Below, piece after piece: positions 11,191-22,980 of a stretch of 64,000 nt of DNA (within the stretch, counting starts at the first letter, position 1; each line of letters opens with the position of its first letter). The notes under the pieces are model-generated. The model did not search any database and was not told the origin of the DNA. It saw nothing but the letters and a program-made list of their open reading frames with translations. The translations under genes and the position numbers were made by a program. The stretch comes from Ophioderma brevispina (taxonomy: Eukaryota > Echinodermata > Ophiuroidea > Amphilepidida > Ophiodermatidae), in contig JAMKCH010035202.1 in assembly GCA_023653785.1 (NCBI GenBank), positions 1-64,000 of the forward strand. Direction: 5' to 3'.

Positions 11191-11772
11191 TTACGTCCTA
11201 TAAAGATCAATGAGGTCTTCAAAGTCATGATTTGAATATTTTTTAATCAATTGTTGTGATTGTATTTGGAAGTTCATTCCAAGTTTTCTTCTTAGTAGTT
11301 TGGGTAGTGGAAGGCGAAATTTACCAGCCTGCCTAGTATCGTAATTGTGTCTTTTGTCATGGAAAACTTGGAGATAAGTTATTGTAATTAAAGTCATGCA
11401 CAAAGAGTGCCGTTTGGAGTTTGTTTATGTCACTTATTTTAAGAGTATGAGAAATACAATAAAGGCAGTGTGTGGGCCCGGAAGGGTGAATTTGTAATGG
11501 TATTAATAGTCACTTTTTGGTGGTATTAAGTTGATTGAGTCTGAACTGAAAGTTTGAGACCATCATAATATTACAATACGTAACATGAGGAGGACAATTG
11601 CATCATATAGTGTCTTGAATATACATGTATGGAGTGGGAGATGGTATTTTGCTCTGTGTCAATAGCCTGAGAAGCCTTTTTAAATTGCTAATATTATGTT
11701 AGTTCCACGTTAGTTTGTCATCAATAATAACGCCAAGGAATTTAGTAGTATCAACTTGTAGTATGAATTTCG
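11191..11772 (-). pseudogene. Decayed LINE reverse transcriptase, C-terminal part
   Basis: Read on the minus strand from 11772, the frames give DTTKFLGVIIDDKLTWN, then HVTYCNIM, then ISDINKLQTALFVHDFNYNN, then KRHNYDTRQAGKFRLPLPK and a final DFEDLIDLY. KFLGV.ID..L.W, a (L)TYC(N)..W-like block and H(N)Y(N/D)TR are hallmarks of the RT thumb and C-terminal region of CR1/Jockey-group non-LTR retrotransposons. Several frameshifts and stops interrupt it, and the last 70 codons (11403-11191) stay open. Endonuclease and RT fingers/palm are absent. It is a 5'-truncated dead copy. Confidence 0.8.
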
Positions 11773-12494
11773 TTTGCTGTTTCGTCAGCTTCTCTTAGTA
11801 TTTCTGTTTATCCTCGCTTCCAAGGACCCCATAAGAAATGAGCTGGCAAATGCCGGCTTAATAGGTTATCCTGGTATTCAAACTCAATGTGTGCTCGAGT
11901 ATTTTTATATTTTTATATTTGCTTGTACATTGTGGATTCTATTATGGAATTGTAATTTGGTACTTCCTTCAGAGCACATTGCTGGAGTTGCTTGTAGCTC
12001 CATCTGTCTGGATGTCCTTTGGGACGTTCTGCTGAGCCAGATGACATAGCTCGCTCTGAGTGCAACTTTGGCTGCTGTATCGTTTAGCCTTTCACTTTCA
12101 TTTAGGAATGCCTAAGGATGCCAGGCATTGACTGATGTATTGCAGAAACCTCTGCTTCCTTCTTCTATTTGAAAGTAGTATGTAGACCATCTGCTTTCAC
12201 AGTCAATATATATTGAACATATATATTTAACAAATGATAAAATGATATCATTTTGTCAATTATCAAGATCAAATTTGACCCAAAAGTATTTTTTGAAAGC
12301 TGTGAAATTCACTCTTTTTAGATGGGCCCTGTAGTCACTCCAAAAGAGTGAAATTCACTCTTTTGCATTTAGAGAGTACATTGGCCAGCTAGATCATACA
12401 GTGATGATATCATTGGAATCTGTAGATGAGGTGACATCAATGTTTACAAAAACAAATTAGCACCTGGTCTACTGACATGTTACAGGTGCGAAGA
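11773..12494. other. No gene; short palindromes at 12230-12370
   Basis: The open frame at 11774-12049 (+) has no recognisable motif and begins where the antisense RT relic ends. Near 12343-12365 an AAAAGAGTGAAATTCACTCT palindrome repeats a related sequence at 12300-12320. Another near-palindrome (ATAAAATGATATCATTTTGT) lies at 12237-12256. Confidence 0.35.
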
Positions 12495-12815
12495 ATATCA
12501 TTTTTACCAAAAATCCTATCCCACAATGCACCAACGATGTACAAGTGGATAAAATAAATAGCGCATATATACGATTAAAACAATATGACACAATGATACA
12601 ATGACAAAGGTAATTTTTCTGTCAAACCTGTGCGAAAACCGAATTTGCTGTACATACATTTACCAGTAACGAGTACTCTTTGATTGCCTTGTAATTTTTG
12701 CGCCACAAAATGTGCGCGTAGTTTAAAGGAGGCGCACTAAACCGCGAGCGTGCATGGAGTGATACATATCTACTCGTACATCGTTGGTGCATTGTTGGAA
12801 AGAAATTTCGGTAAA
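12495..12815. repeat. Fold-back element
   Basis: CAATGCACCAACGATGTACA on the left arm (12523-12542) is exactly complementary to the right arm (about 12775-12794). The pairing extends with mismatches through TCATTTTTACC on the outer side, giving arms of about 55 bp. The interior is about 210 bp of non-coding sequence. Confidence 0.58.
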
Positions 12816-12904
12816 AAATGATTTCCGGTAGGAAACCCAGGATCCACGTATTCTTCGTAAGATCAATAATTTTTGTGTTTGAAGTCAAACCACCGGTGTG
12901 AAAT

Positions 12905-13062
12905 TAATCATAGTCCGGCAGGTATCATAGTCCGGGCTCCATAGACGACAACGGAATAAAGCGTGAAACTAATGTTGCGCGTGAAGAGTCAATCGATTGC
13001 CTTATTGTTCACCATTGTTCCCGGACTGTGAGCCCGGAGGACTATATCGCCTGCCACATCGG
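12905..13062. repeat. Short hairpin with CCGGGCT arms
   Basis: The left arm CCGGCAGGTATCATAGTCC then GGGCT is matched by the right arm AGCCCGGAGGACTATATCGC then CTGCC. The loop is about 85 bp and no coding potential is seen. It is probably a small non-autonomous element. Confidence 0.5.
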
Positions 13063-13965
13063 TCATGGTGCAAAATATTAAGTTTATAAAGCTGGGACAT
13101 TCACAGGGAAAGGTTTTTTGATCTCAAGTAGGAATTTGATACGCACGTATAGAATTACAGAATCACAGAATTACAGTACCGCCCTGTCTTTAATACGCGG
13201 ATTTCAAGCCAACCACTTGCAGGTTATGTTAGCACATCCATGCCAGTAACAAAATACCAATATTTTGATGATCTTTTTTCAATGTTTCGGATCAGCAATC
13301 AGCAGATGTTAAAACTCACAAATGGTATTGAGGAAAGCTTTGCAAAGCGTCGTAAGGCAGGCGTCATCTTGGTGGACCTTATACTGCAGCCGTATGGCAG
13401 CAGAGTTTGACACTCAAGCTTCTCAGGATCATCCCGGATCGTCACCATGTACAATTCATTTCGTCGTGGTCACGACATAGTGTCGAATCTGATTTTTTGG
13501 TCAAATTGAGTTAATAGTTGATTCTGGTTGCATTTTATGTACTCTTTAATAGTACCCAAAAATAAAAGTGAAATTACATCTCCTAACCAAAATAGCCGCA
13601 GTCGAATAACACACATTTGTATAAAACGGGTTAACAAACAATCGAATACGTATTCGATAGCTTTGCGTGTCCAAATATCTCAAAGCACACAGATAAATTG
13701 TGAACGAAGACGTATTCGCTGGGACAAAGATTGTTACTTCAGTGATCAAAATCGATAATAGGTCTATCAAGATTTAAGGCAATCGGTGAAATTTACCTTT
13801 CTATACTTCATGACGGATTGGTCATGTTATTTCACATTTTAATTTTTGTGTTTTAATTATGTTACTTGTTGTACTTATTGAAACCTACGGTCTGTGCGTC
13901 GTGAAAAAGAATTATCCAAGTTCTGTAGTTTTAACATTTGTAAAATAACACCAAATTTAGGGGGC
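13063..13965. other. No supported feature
   Basis: AT-rich non-coding sequence. Two overlapping antisense open frames near 13528-13770 have no motif and are taken as chance. Confidence 0.35.
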
Positions 13966-14165
13966 ATAGTGACATTAACCCTCGTATTACCAAAGGGGAG
14001 GAGTTACCACCCCAGGTAAACTTTCCCTCGGTGCGCAAAAACTTTAAAACTTTCGTTAAGTCTTCCATATAATTATTTCACATCCTTCTGCTAATTTTGG
14101 CGAAACAAATGTGAAGGTAGCACCCTCAACGGGGTTAGCGTCGAAGTCGATTGGTGGTAGTGGTT
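13966..14165. repeat. Dispersed repeat R, fragment
   Basis: ACCCTCGTATTACCAAAGGG with a GTTACCACCCC block, then TTTTGGCGAAACAAATGTGA, resembles 16280-16440 (CCCTCGTCCCCAACAAAGGG, GGTTACCCCCC, TTTTAGCGAAAACCATGTGA) in the same order. A further shared piece (TTTTGCCAAC ... TGACGTCATTG) lies just beyond the MITE at 14690-14760. The MITE at 14166 may therefore have inserted into this repeat. Confidence 0.45.
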
Positions 14166-14515
14166 CTACTACCTCTACTACACCCATTATTGAAAAATGC
14201 AGCATTCTGATTGGTCAGTTTACTGCCCATTATTATCTTCCATATTGAGCCGCTAATGCATTTGTTTTTTATCATTTTTTTCATTTCACATACAAAATAA
14301 ACATACATAGCAATATTATACTTAAAACCTATACAAAATAAATCAAGTTTTTTTTAGTTTATAGACAGTAGAATAAAGGTTTTTTGTATCCATCTAATGG
14401 GCTCATAATGTATCCATCCCGGGCGGGAAAAATAACATAATGGGCGCCATTTATTTAGTTTTCCGACCTCGAGACATTAGTCGCCTATAAATGATACTGC
14501 ATTAACCCTTTAGGT
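14166..14515. mobile_element. Fold-back MITE family B, copy 2 (inverted relative to copy 1)
   Basis: It carries ATGCAGCATTCTGATTGGTC, then a CCCATTATT block, then GGGCTCATAATGTATCC, then a GGGCGCCATTTATTTAG palindrome half, then CCTATAAATGATACTGCATT. These are the blocks of 10486-10780 in reverse order and complement. Copy-to-copy identity is roughly 75 percent by eye. No reading frame. Confidence 0.7.
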
Positions 14516-15656
14516 ATTAGTTTCATTTGTTTAATTTTAAATATTGTGAAACTTACTGTATGGGCTCTAAAATTATCAGTTGATAAACGCTAGTCATTTT
14601 CCATATCATTTGGGAGCCAAAAAAACCCGCATGAAAAAAATCCAATAATTCCTACCTTTTTTTATGCCAAAAATTTCACTTTTTTTCATTTTATCTCTGT
14701 GTGTGTCTGTGAAATGACCACTTTTGCCAACTTGTGAACTTTGACGTCATTGTTACGTACATAGTTATGTTGTTGGAAGCATAGAAACGTTGCCCAATGC
14801 TATCACGGGTATACCAACTCGAAATCATCTATTGCTTATACTAAATGAATTCTCGGGGAGTTTAACACCCCACCCCTTAGTACACCGTGTTCACAAAAAT
14901 AGACATAACCTATTGCGAAAGTTTGATTTCTTTGATGTTAACTTGGAAATTCTGCAACTAAATATCTCACAATATACATAATCCTTTAAAAAAAAAAACT
15001 CGCCTTTCAGAACAAATTGGATATTTCTGTGGAAGCAGCTGTTTGTATAAAAGCGTTAGTGCCTTCTACATTGTTTAGATTATGTTAGATTTTATGATAT
15101 ATTACCCATTTAATTTTTTAATATCGTTTCAAGTTTGTATATTTTTTAAATTTTTTTAATTTTTTTAATTTTTTTAAAAATATTGTAATGCAATTTAAGA
15201 AAACGAGATTAGACCACTTTTATCCTCAAATCCTTGAGTTTATGACATTCCAGTTACATTTTAAACTATTTGCTGAGCTCAATTTTTGAACGGTTATTGT
15301 GGGTACAACATGCATACTATTCTATTAAGTTTTATCTAACATGCCTACACACGTTTTTGTTGTTCCTTTCCTTCCTAAACGTATTTACTCTTGAAATTTA
15401 TGTTTTTTTTTTTTTTTTTTTTTTTTAAGTGTTTTATTATTTAATTTAAGATATTAATTTTGAGAGCTAAATTTGTAAAAAGAGATTGTAATTTCTGATT
15501 CTCGTTGGTCATCGTGGTAGCTTGCGCTATATTTTTACAACGAACGATAATGCACAATGATGTTTCCCACTTTTAAAAAAAATTAAAAACCGCTCTCTTG
15601 AAGTAGTTTTGTTACAAATTTTGCATGGTTTCTTTAACATAACACAATTCATAAAC
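14516..15656. other. No gene; T-rich simple sequence
   Basis: Very AT-rich. Includes repeated TTTTTTAATT near 15140-15175 and a T-run at 15402-15426. The stretch at 14690-14830 shares TTTTGCC...TGACGTCATTG with repeat R copies at 16690 and 62590. Confidence 0.4.
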
Positions 15657-15790
15657 ACACATCATCATCATCATCATCGTCATCATCCTCATCATCGATC
15701 ATTAGCATCATTTGTCGTCGTCAAGCGCGATGTTTCCTTATTTCATCGTTATTGCCACCATCGTGGCATCATCGGCATCATCATTTTAAA
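15657..15790. repeat. Microsatellite (CAT/ATC)n, interrupted
   Basis: CATCATCATCATCATC, interrupted by CGT, CCT and CGATC variants, recurs to 15790 (ATCATCGGCATCATCATTTT). A histidine-rich open frame here is the translation of the simple repeat. Confidence 0.85.
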
Positions 15791-16279
15791 ATAGTAAAAA
15801 GCCCGTAGCTATAGTAATCTCACCATACCAACATTACAAATCAACGGGTTTCATGCAGATCAAAGTCCTTCGACCCTTAGAGCACAGCGAATCAAACATT
15901 TGGGGTTGGACAAGTCAATGAACCACATTCAATGGCCATTTTAATAAGAAATCAAGTGTTTCTTGTATATTTAATACTGTCGTCGTTAGTAACCATCTTT
16001 CTTTAACATACACCACTTAATAAGACCATTTCCTTTATTCATTTAATTACACGGCCAAAGTCCCATAAAAAGTCAAAACTGAAACTTTCAACGGACCTTT
16101 TTTCTTTCTCAAACTAGCTTTATGCTTCTGATTCGCACCTATGCAGACCCTACACGATATGTAACATGCTGGCAAACCGTAGCTTTGTTCTCAAACCAGC
16201 TATGTATTGTTTGCAGCTTTGGCATAATGGCAGTACATGATATTGGTCATAATTGTGCAGGTGAAATGGGAAGAGGCAA

Positions 16280-16794
16280 AATGTTTAAACCCTCGTCCCC
16301 AACAAAGGGGGGGGTGGTTACCCCCCTAGTGAACTTCGATCTGATGCGCTACAATCCAACAACTTTCCGTAACAAGCTTCTATGTAATCGTTCTCTCCAA
16401 TCATCCTTATTCCGGTCATTTTAGCGAAAACCATGTGAGTTAGCACGGGCTTGCAGGGGCGGCGGGGGGGTTAGGGGGGCGTGGGGGGATGGGGGAGTGG
16501 GGGGGGGGGGGGTGGTTGCCACCCAATGATATTTATGGTGCATTTTTGAAAATATTATGGCACGTTTGCTACTAAAACTCTATGTTTATGTAAAACAGGT
16601 CCTTTGCAATCATTTACGAGCTGAAAACCGCATGAAAATCCGATATTCCTATTTTTAGCAAGCAAATTGGATTTTCGCCTATTTTCTGGGGACAGGCCAA
16701 TTTTGCCAGACCATCGCGGACATTGATGACGTCCATTGATGACGCCATACTATGTATGTTGGTTACCTATTTTGGTATCAAATGAAAGGGAGGA
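16280..16794. repeat. Dispersed repeat R with G-rich tract (quadruplex-prone)
   Basis: It starts with CCCTCGTCCCCAACAAAGGG and GGTGGTTACCCCCC. An extreme G-rich tract follows (about 16452-16515) made of many G-runs of 3 to 12. The 3' part (TTTTCGCCTATTTTCTGGGG, TTTTGCCAGACC, TGACGTC, GGTTACCTATTTTGGTATCA) recurs at 62570-62680 and, in weaker form, at 14680-14770. The tract meets the four-G-run rule for a G-quadruplex on the + strand several times over. It abuts the inverted-repeat element at 16795 and may be its outer flank. Confidence 0.6.
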
Positions 16795-17875
16795 AGCTAA
16801 TACCTATACACGAATCCGACGGTGAAGCCTCGAAGGACACCCTCTACGTCGCCGCCATTACTGGGTGGCATCCCGGCCACCAAACATACAGTACACACAC
16901 GCCGCAATTGCTTAACGAACGAAATATAAGCCCATAATCATGATAAGAGAATTTACAACCTACCTTTTTTTGCATTTGTTAACAAAATTTCAATCCTTCA
17001 CCGTTTTTTTTCCATGGATTTATGGAAGGAATATGGTCAGGGACTCGTGACCTAAACTGGAATTCCAGATCAATGTCCTTCTGTTGTTGTAAAAAATTGA
17101 GGTTATCCTCCCCCCCCCGCCAACTTGCGTTGACTTAGACACTGACACGCTTATGGTTAGTATACTGTTAAAAATTGGTTAATAACAGCCGCGTGAGAAA
17201 AATAATTTTTCGTAAAATCAAACATCCAACAAAACTAACGTAACAATAGAATGTAGATATATTCCGTGTACGTGACAACTTGAAATAGTACCAAAGACCG
17301 ATCGTATTTTGCTGAAAACGTGACATCTTCCGATGGGGTTTGTTGGTGTTTTAAGAAAGGACACTTCCGTGCCCCTATGATCGATTTCGGAGATCTTGAA
17401 CAAAAATTAGTCTCTTTTGTGCCTGGAATTGCTACCGCCTGGACTATCAGTCACGTGAAAATGAACCCCATCGCGAGTTACCATGTGGTTTCTTAGACGG
17501 AAAATGGATACGATTATTGTTCCATTTGTGTCATAGCGAGTGAATTCGCACGCAGTTGCTTCCATTTTTGTACTTTTTAATCGCTATTTGTATCAGGCAA
17601 GAAATTTACATTTTTTTTCCTGAGCCCGATATTTGTTATATGAATTGATATACAAATGATACCAGTGAAATAGTTTTGGTCGATTTTTGCCGCAGAACTG
17701 ATCAAAATTATCGCTTCTTTGTGGTAACCCGTACAACGTAAACGCGGTGTATAAAAACGAGAAATGCAAAAAAGATGCCCCCAGTCATGTCATGGCGGAT
17801 GGTGAGTGGCGCCGCCCCGGCGTAGGGGACGTAAAATAGTCGACCGTCGGGATTCGTGGTCACTGGTATGCAAAA
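16795..17875. mobile_element. 1.1-kb inverted-repeat element, family C, copy 1
   Basis: The left end (ACACGAATCCGACGGT ... CTACGTCGCCGCCATT, 16808-16862) is mirrored at the right end (GGCGCCGCCCCGGCGTAGGG ... ACCGTCGGGATTCGTGG, 17809-17862). The interior is non-coding or decayed. The whole element recurs in reverse orientation at 30772-31815, with matching blocks throughout (CCATGGATTTATGGAAG, GGAAGATGTCACG, GTGTCCTTTC, TCGTATCCATTTTC-type). One short frame is conserved between copies (GRCHVFS here, GRCHGFS in copy 2). That could be a relic of coding or simple homology. No known transposase is recognised. Confidence 0.68.
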
Positions 17876-18010
17876 ATCACAAGCATCGGGTGCTTTAATA
17901 ACGAATTCTCGGGGGGGTGGGTGGTAACCACCCCCTTGGTCGTGAACGTAGTAACAAACCCTTGTTTTTGACGAGGTTAACACCGGGGGCTACTTCAACA
18001 CAAGCAACCT
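17876..18010. repeat. Dispersed repeat R, inverted fragment
   Basis: The GGTGGGTGGTAACCACCCCC block is followed by TTGGTCGTGAAC and GTAACAAACCCTTG. It corresponds in reverse to 16280-16330 and closely matches 22270-22340 in the direct sense. With 16280-16794 it flanks the family C element on both sides. The two may be the termini of one larger element. Confidence 0.5.
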
Positions 18011-20283
18011 GGGGTTCGTCCGCGAAAACTCAGTCGTAATCTACGTGCATACTATGTCATGCCTGTAGTGGATCACTTATCCAAGCACTGTGTAAATGTA
18101 TGAAAAGGTCTAGTTATGTAGGACATACGCATGATTCGATCCACGTAGGGTTACGCATGAGGTCGCGAACGGAACCCCTTGGCATATGACGACAACATTT
18201 TGCGTCGTGGTCGGAAAGGCAGGAGCACTTGGTACCTCTGATGTTGCGTTCACGGCGATAAGATGTGCTGGGATGTGTTGTGTTTAATGATATATATCAT
18301 AGTTATTTTACATTAGAATTTTTATCCATTGTTTTTTTGGTATTATTGGTACAATGTCTTTTTCTACCATAAGCGCCTGGAAGCCATTAGGCGCTATGTC
18401 AAGATTGTTTATTATATTATTGTTAGTATTATTATTATTATTATTGTCTGGATCGCCTAACATTGCCTATAAGGAGTATTTCAGACTGTTATTTCCATTT
18501 ATATGAAAAACTTGATAAAGATCAAAATATTTACAATCTTTTGGTCAGAATTATATTTGTATTTTTTTTCATAATGATTTATACGATGTGATAACATTAC
18601 TCTGTATGTGTCACATCAGATCATTTTTTAATTACACGCCAAGAATATAAATGTTGATCATCGGATCATGAACATTCAATTGTTTATCATGCGATATCAA
18701 GATCCGCTATCTTCTGTCTCAGAGTGAACTTTTAAATTATAACACTTTGAATAAGTGATCACGTATGTAATTACAATCTGGATTTATCTCCCGTTAACAG
18801 CTGGCGAACCCATGAATTCCAAAGTGACGAGCAAGTCCAACATCCCTTCCGTAGTGATAGCCACTTTCTGCTATTAACGAGGAATGCACTTAAACGTTTA
18901 GGATATTGTTTTAAAGCGTGACAAATTGAGGAGAGTGGCCTCAATTTTTAAAAGGATTGCCAACATTTGACCACGAAACCTGTGACAAGGGGCATATTTC
19001 TCCGGTGGTATGTCCCGCCTTTTCGAATCGCTCAGCATCTGCACTGTTGCATTTCAATAAGTTGTTACATGCAATGTAAACGAAACAACTCACAGCTGTC
19101 GCTATTGGTATTTCGCATGTAGACCATTTCAGAACAGATACCCATCCGATTGGAATTATATTTCCCTAATTATCTGATCTGTACAAATCCTTCAAATAGC
19201 CACAGTTGAAGTCGGATTTTCAACGGTGCGGTAGAACTTCTGAAATGAGACATCATTCTTTGTGGCTTTCAAGGATGAATAAGAAGGGGCTTCATTTACA
19301 ACTCTTTTGTGGTTTGTGGTTTTATATAACGCTGTTTTCTTTCAACCCTAACACAGGCATGTGTATTCAGCATCTCCACTTCCAGCTGATTTTTCACTTC
19401 ATGGTAATTTCTCTTAATAAGACACCAACGCTGATAAATGTATATCAGTCGATGGCTATCCTTTATCAAGTATTTATATAGTTCGTTTTCACCTTGTGTA
19501 TTAAATATCTTGGATAAGGAAAATATACCCTTTTAAAACACCATTGTAACATGCGATTTATTCTTTTCAACAGAAAAAGAGAACACATTATAAGAGTGGT
19601 TGCGAAGGTTTATTTGTAAACAATTATTCCGAATACCTAATAGGTAGTAATTACAATGAAACCGGAGTAACCTCATAGTGAGCTACCAGTTTATAATGCT
19701 TGATCATTTTTTAAATTTCACTTAGGGATACATTCTCTAAATTTTGGCCTTGATTGGTTGAAAATACTACCGAAAACGTTCGAAGGTTAATAGAAAACCA
19801 ACTATCGATGAACCTGCGTTTGGCCTAATCAACCCTATAGAGAAGTTTATTGCTTCCTAAATCCTTCTCTTCTCTTTATTTTTCACTTCAGGTGTTTTTT
19901 GGCAATATTTATCTCTTGTATCTACTCCTCAGTAGTGCCGAGTTGCTCTTACTAGACACTTACTCCATGGGATTGTGGTTCGGTACTCGTCCGGGGCTAT
20001 TAGTGCAAGATAACTCCTCAGCTGAATCTGGAACCTATTAACCCTGACACTACTCGACCACGACTGTTGAGCAATTTAAGTATAATTGGAGGCCGGCCTC
20101 ATTCAACCATGTCTTAACTTGACCATGTATTTTGTAGTACCACCTGCACATCACACGCTTTGTGGGCGATTTGTGCAGTACTAAAACAGTTAAAAAGATT
20201 CAAGAAGGTTCATTTTTAATTCGTCATCAATCATAATTCACGCATCATTTCATCAGGGCGAAGTAATAGTCCTTAATTCTTTT
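18011..20283. other. No supported gene; TAT microsatellite
   Basis: AT-rich sequence with a short (TTA)n run at 18424-18446. Open frames at 19206-19481 and 19850-20041 are hydrophobic but carry no recognised motif. A possible acceptor (TTTTTCACTTCAG) precedes the second. They could be isolated exons, and I cannot support that further. Confidence 0.35.
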
Positions 20284-20793
20284 TTGCTTTTGTACATTAT
20301 GTGCAACGTTTCAGTAGACATTTTGAAAGTTTTGGTAAAAAAAAAAACCAAACAACAAACAGGGTTAATGGAAGCTAACCTTTCAAGAAAAGTGCACATT
20401 TGTGTGTGTGTGTGGGGGAAGTGGGCTATTTCTTTTGCGCACACATTACTATATTTTCAGATCCACATGAGCTTGAGAACACCATGGTCTGTGAAACCTG
20501 ACATTGTAGTGTGGTCTTTTAACTGGCTGTACCAACGTGTTTGTGTATCGTGTGCAAAGCTCTGTATTTCGCTGTCTCACTTCACTCAGGTGCAAATGGG
20601 AGCGTTTAGTGTAGGCATACTGTGCGTAGTGTTCACATTGGCTGTCTCCGGAATAAGGCACAAATGTGATTATCTCCCAATGTATATTATCACTGATATA
20701 ATAGTGGCATGTCGTGTGGAGATCCTTCGGACATCACCCGCATTCTTAGTGTTGATTTTACTAAAAACCCCTTGTTTGGGTGAACTCTGCTAG
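20284..20793 (+). other. Open frame of 169 codons, unrecognised
   Basis: This is one of the longest open frames of the window. Its translation is cysteine- and hydrophobic-rich and spans an A-run and a (TG)n stretch (20341-20415), which together keep the frame open. No domain, signal peptide or transmembrane family is recognised, and no related copy is seen in the window. It is probably chance, but is recorded because of its length. Confidence 0.15.
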
Positions 20794-20879
20794 AGCAAAA
20801 TTCTATATGAAACAATCCCTTCCATGTCATATCTTCCTAACAAAAAAGTAAATCTTCCTGGAATTCCTGGACCCCATTA

Positions 20880-21330
20880 CAATCGAGAACAAGCACAAGC
20901 CTTTGCACTTACTAAACCTCGTAAAAAGGTCTGGCACTGATGACATTGACCCTAACAAAACGTTGGACAACATCATATCACCTCCACATCTTTGACATTG
21001 CAACTCTCTCATGTATGTTCCCAATTATCTAAAGTCAGACGATGTCATTCCCATCTTTAAAAAGTAACGATCTCACAACATCACCAAATACAGGCAATTT
21101 CCTTCTAGTCTTCTTTTCAAAGTGCCCAATGCATCTCTTTTCAATTTTATAAACAAACATAATTCTTGTTGATGCACTGTACGGTTTTCATGCCCAAGCG
21201 TTTCACATATACGGCACTCCTTCAACTAACCAATAATCTCAATCAATGAGATTCTATAAGCTTCAACACGATGGTGTTGCCTTGGAGTGATTCAAAAGTT
21301 ACCGCATGATTTATGTAGGTTTGTGAGAAT
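20880..21330 (+). pseudogene. Decayed LINE reverse transcriptase, finger/palm part
   Basis: Across shifting frames the + strand reads SGTDDIDPN, MYVPNYLKSDDVIPIFKK, (N)ITKYRQF, FINKHNS, then RFTYTALLQLTNNLNQ, then a GVALE.FKSY-like end. VP..LK...V.PIFKKG, (I).NYRP.S, NKHN(I)LS..Q(Y)GFR and (S)TYTALLQL are landmarks of CR1/Jockey-group non-LTR RTs, here with the same spacing. Stops and frameshifts are frequent and the catalytic YADD box is not seen. The zinc-knuckle LINE C-terminus at 21780 is on the same strand and may be the other end of the same dead element. Confidence 0.72.
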
Positions 21331-21779
21331 TCGAATTTTGCGATTTTAATTTGCTCCATAACTGGTTTATGAGCAATGTTAGGGGGGTTTGCCAACTTCC
21401 TGTCTTTATCTTTGTAAAATGCCAAAAAAAAATGGTACTTCAATTTATTTAGGATGCGACTGTAAGCCAATACTGGCAATATTGTATTTTTGTTCTTTTT
21501 TTTTTAGAGTAATAACATGTGTATTCTTACTTTGGCACCATTACCAATTTTGCTTGCATGAATGGCGAAACGGTAAAAAAAATCCCTTGATTTTGGAGAT
21601 TTGGACTACAAATACCTTCAAAATTAGCCTCGGTTTCTTAGTCAAAGTCCAACCTCTTGAAACAGTCCCCCCCCTCTAAGGAGCTCAGAGAGTCGCCCTT
21701 GTGGAAAGAAAGACTTGCAATCAACCAGGTAACATCTATTAGTATTGAACGCGATGAGCATCTCTCACCTTGAGCTGAC
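21331..21779. other. Spacer between two LINE relics
   Basis: No motif is recognised. It could be decayed LINE sequence joining the RT part (ending about 21330) to the C-terminal part (from 21780). Confidence 0.3.
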
Positions 21780-22025
21780 TCCTCATGGCTGAATGGCGAT
21801 GCCTCAACATATGGAGAACCATAATTGGCCGATCTAAGGTTTCCTTGCAGAAGTGGGGCAACCGAGCAGACCAGGACACTACCTGTGGTTGTGGAACAGC
21901 AAGACAGACAATGAACATCTCTTGGTCTGCCCACTGCTGAGCAACAATGCACAAACAAGGATTTGCGGAATTCATTGAGTAGCCAGACATTGTACCAGTC
22001 TCTGGCTGGATCATATGTGAGACCA
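21780..22025 (+). pseudogene. LINE C-terminal zinc-knuckle fragment, copy 1
   Basis: The + strand reads AEWRCLNIWRTIIGRSKVSL, QKWGNRADQDTTCGCGTARQ, TM, then HLLVCPLLSNN after a one-base shift. C-x-C-G-(x7)-H-(x4)-C is the CCHC-like knuckle found at the C-terminus of many Jockey/I-group LINE ORF2 proteins, preceded by the usual (W)-x-R-(x)-G/W block. The same peptide (QDTTCDCGTAPQTMTH) occurs at 38740-39058. It is frameshifted and ends with stops. Confidence 0.7.
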
Positions 22026-22239
22026 CATGTTTGTGACACCTAGACGCTCTCGGTTATGACGTCACTATGCTTGTTGGAGATTTGCTTACAATACTGTTAT
22101 AAATTAGCTCTCAGTTATTACGTCACTGTGGCGTCACATTGTTAAAACTGATATGTTTGTACTTTATTTGAAAGAAAGGACTAGTACTACATCACTGCTA
22201 TCAAACAAGATGATATTGTCGCTTAATTACGAAAAGAAT

Positions 22240-22400
22240 CAGCGTGGGTGTGTGTGTGTGTGGTGGTGGTGGTGGGGGGGGGGGTGTAACACCCCCTTGG
22301 TCGTGACTATAGTAGAAAAACCCTTGGTTGGACGATGGTTTGGTGGTTTGAGATAACAGTATAATCTGACATTAAGTCAGACAAAAGTCGAATATTGTCT
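22240..22400. repeat. Dispersed repeat R, fragment with G-run
   Basis: A (GTG)n/G-run leads into TGTAACACCCCCTTGGTCGT and then GTAGAAAAACCCTTGG. This is nearly the same text as 17920-17965. The G-rich edge is shared with the other copies. Confidence 0.55.
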
Positions 22401-22419
22401 TTACCTTACGCGACAACAG

Positions 22420-22980
22420 GGGGTGGCAATAAAAATATCAGACATTATGAAAAAGACCCTTACTGAAATCACTTCCACAAGTTTTAAAACCATTTGGTGT
22501 TTATTACATTCTGTAAAAACATTACAAACAGGAAAAGTTTCCAAGGTGAGGTGGGCAGTTCGTGGCAATTTCTGGAAAAAGGATGCTTACATTACTGCCA
22601 GCATTTACCAAACTTGAAAAGCATGACTTCATCAGCTCCAGAACCACTTGCTATTGTATATGGCTAATCCCCCGGCTAATCCATCTTCCTTGCCAGAATC
22701 AATATCTTACTAGCATCCTAAAGTACAATGCCTTATCCTGGGGTTCGAATGCTTTTGAATGGTGTCACAAAACATGCTAGATACACTGTAAATTCTGTCA
22801 GGGATGTCACAACCTGGTTTTCTGTCCAGAAATTCCCACGAACTGCCACCTTCCCCTCTGGAACTCTTCCGTTTTTACTGTTTTTTAACAGAATGTAACA
22901 TCCAAATTGTTTTCAAACTGTGGAAATGATTTCCGTAAGGGTTCCTTTATTGTGTCTGAATATTTTTTTATGGGCCATTC
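22420..22980. mobile_element. Fold-back element with arms about 190 bp
   Basis: The left arm (22424-22620) and right arm (22790-22978) are inverted complements at about 80 percent identity. Paired blocks include CCCTTACTGAAATCA, TTTGGTGTTTATTACATTCTG and GGCAGTTCGTGGCAATTTCT. The loop is about 170 bp. Open frames within it are by-products of the repeat. Confidence 0.75.

Noticed and set aside
15609..15794. Histidine-rich protein
   Set aside because: It is the translation of a CAT microsatellite.
20284..20793. 169-codon open frame as a gene
   Set aside because: No motif, cysteine-rich low-complexity product, and an A-run and (TG)n stretch keep the frame open. No related copy or splice context.
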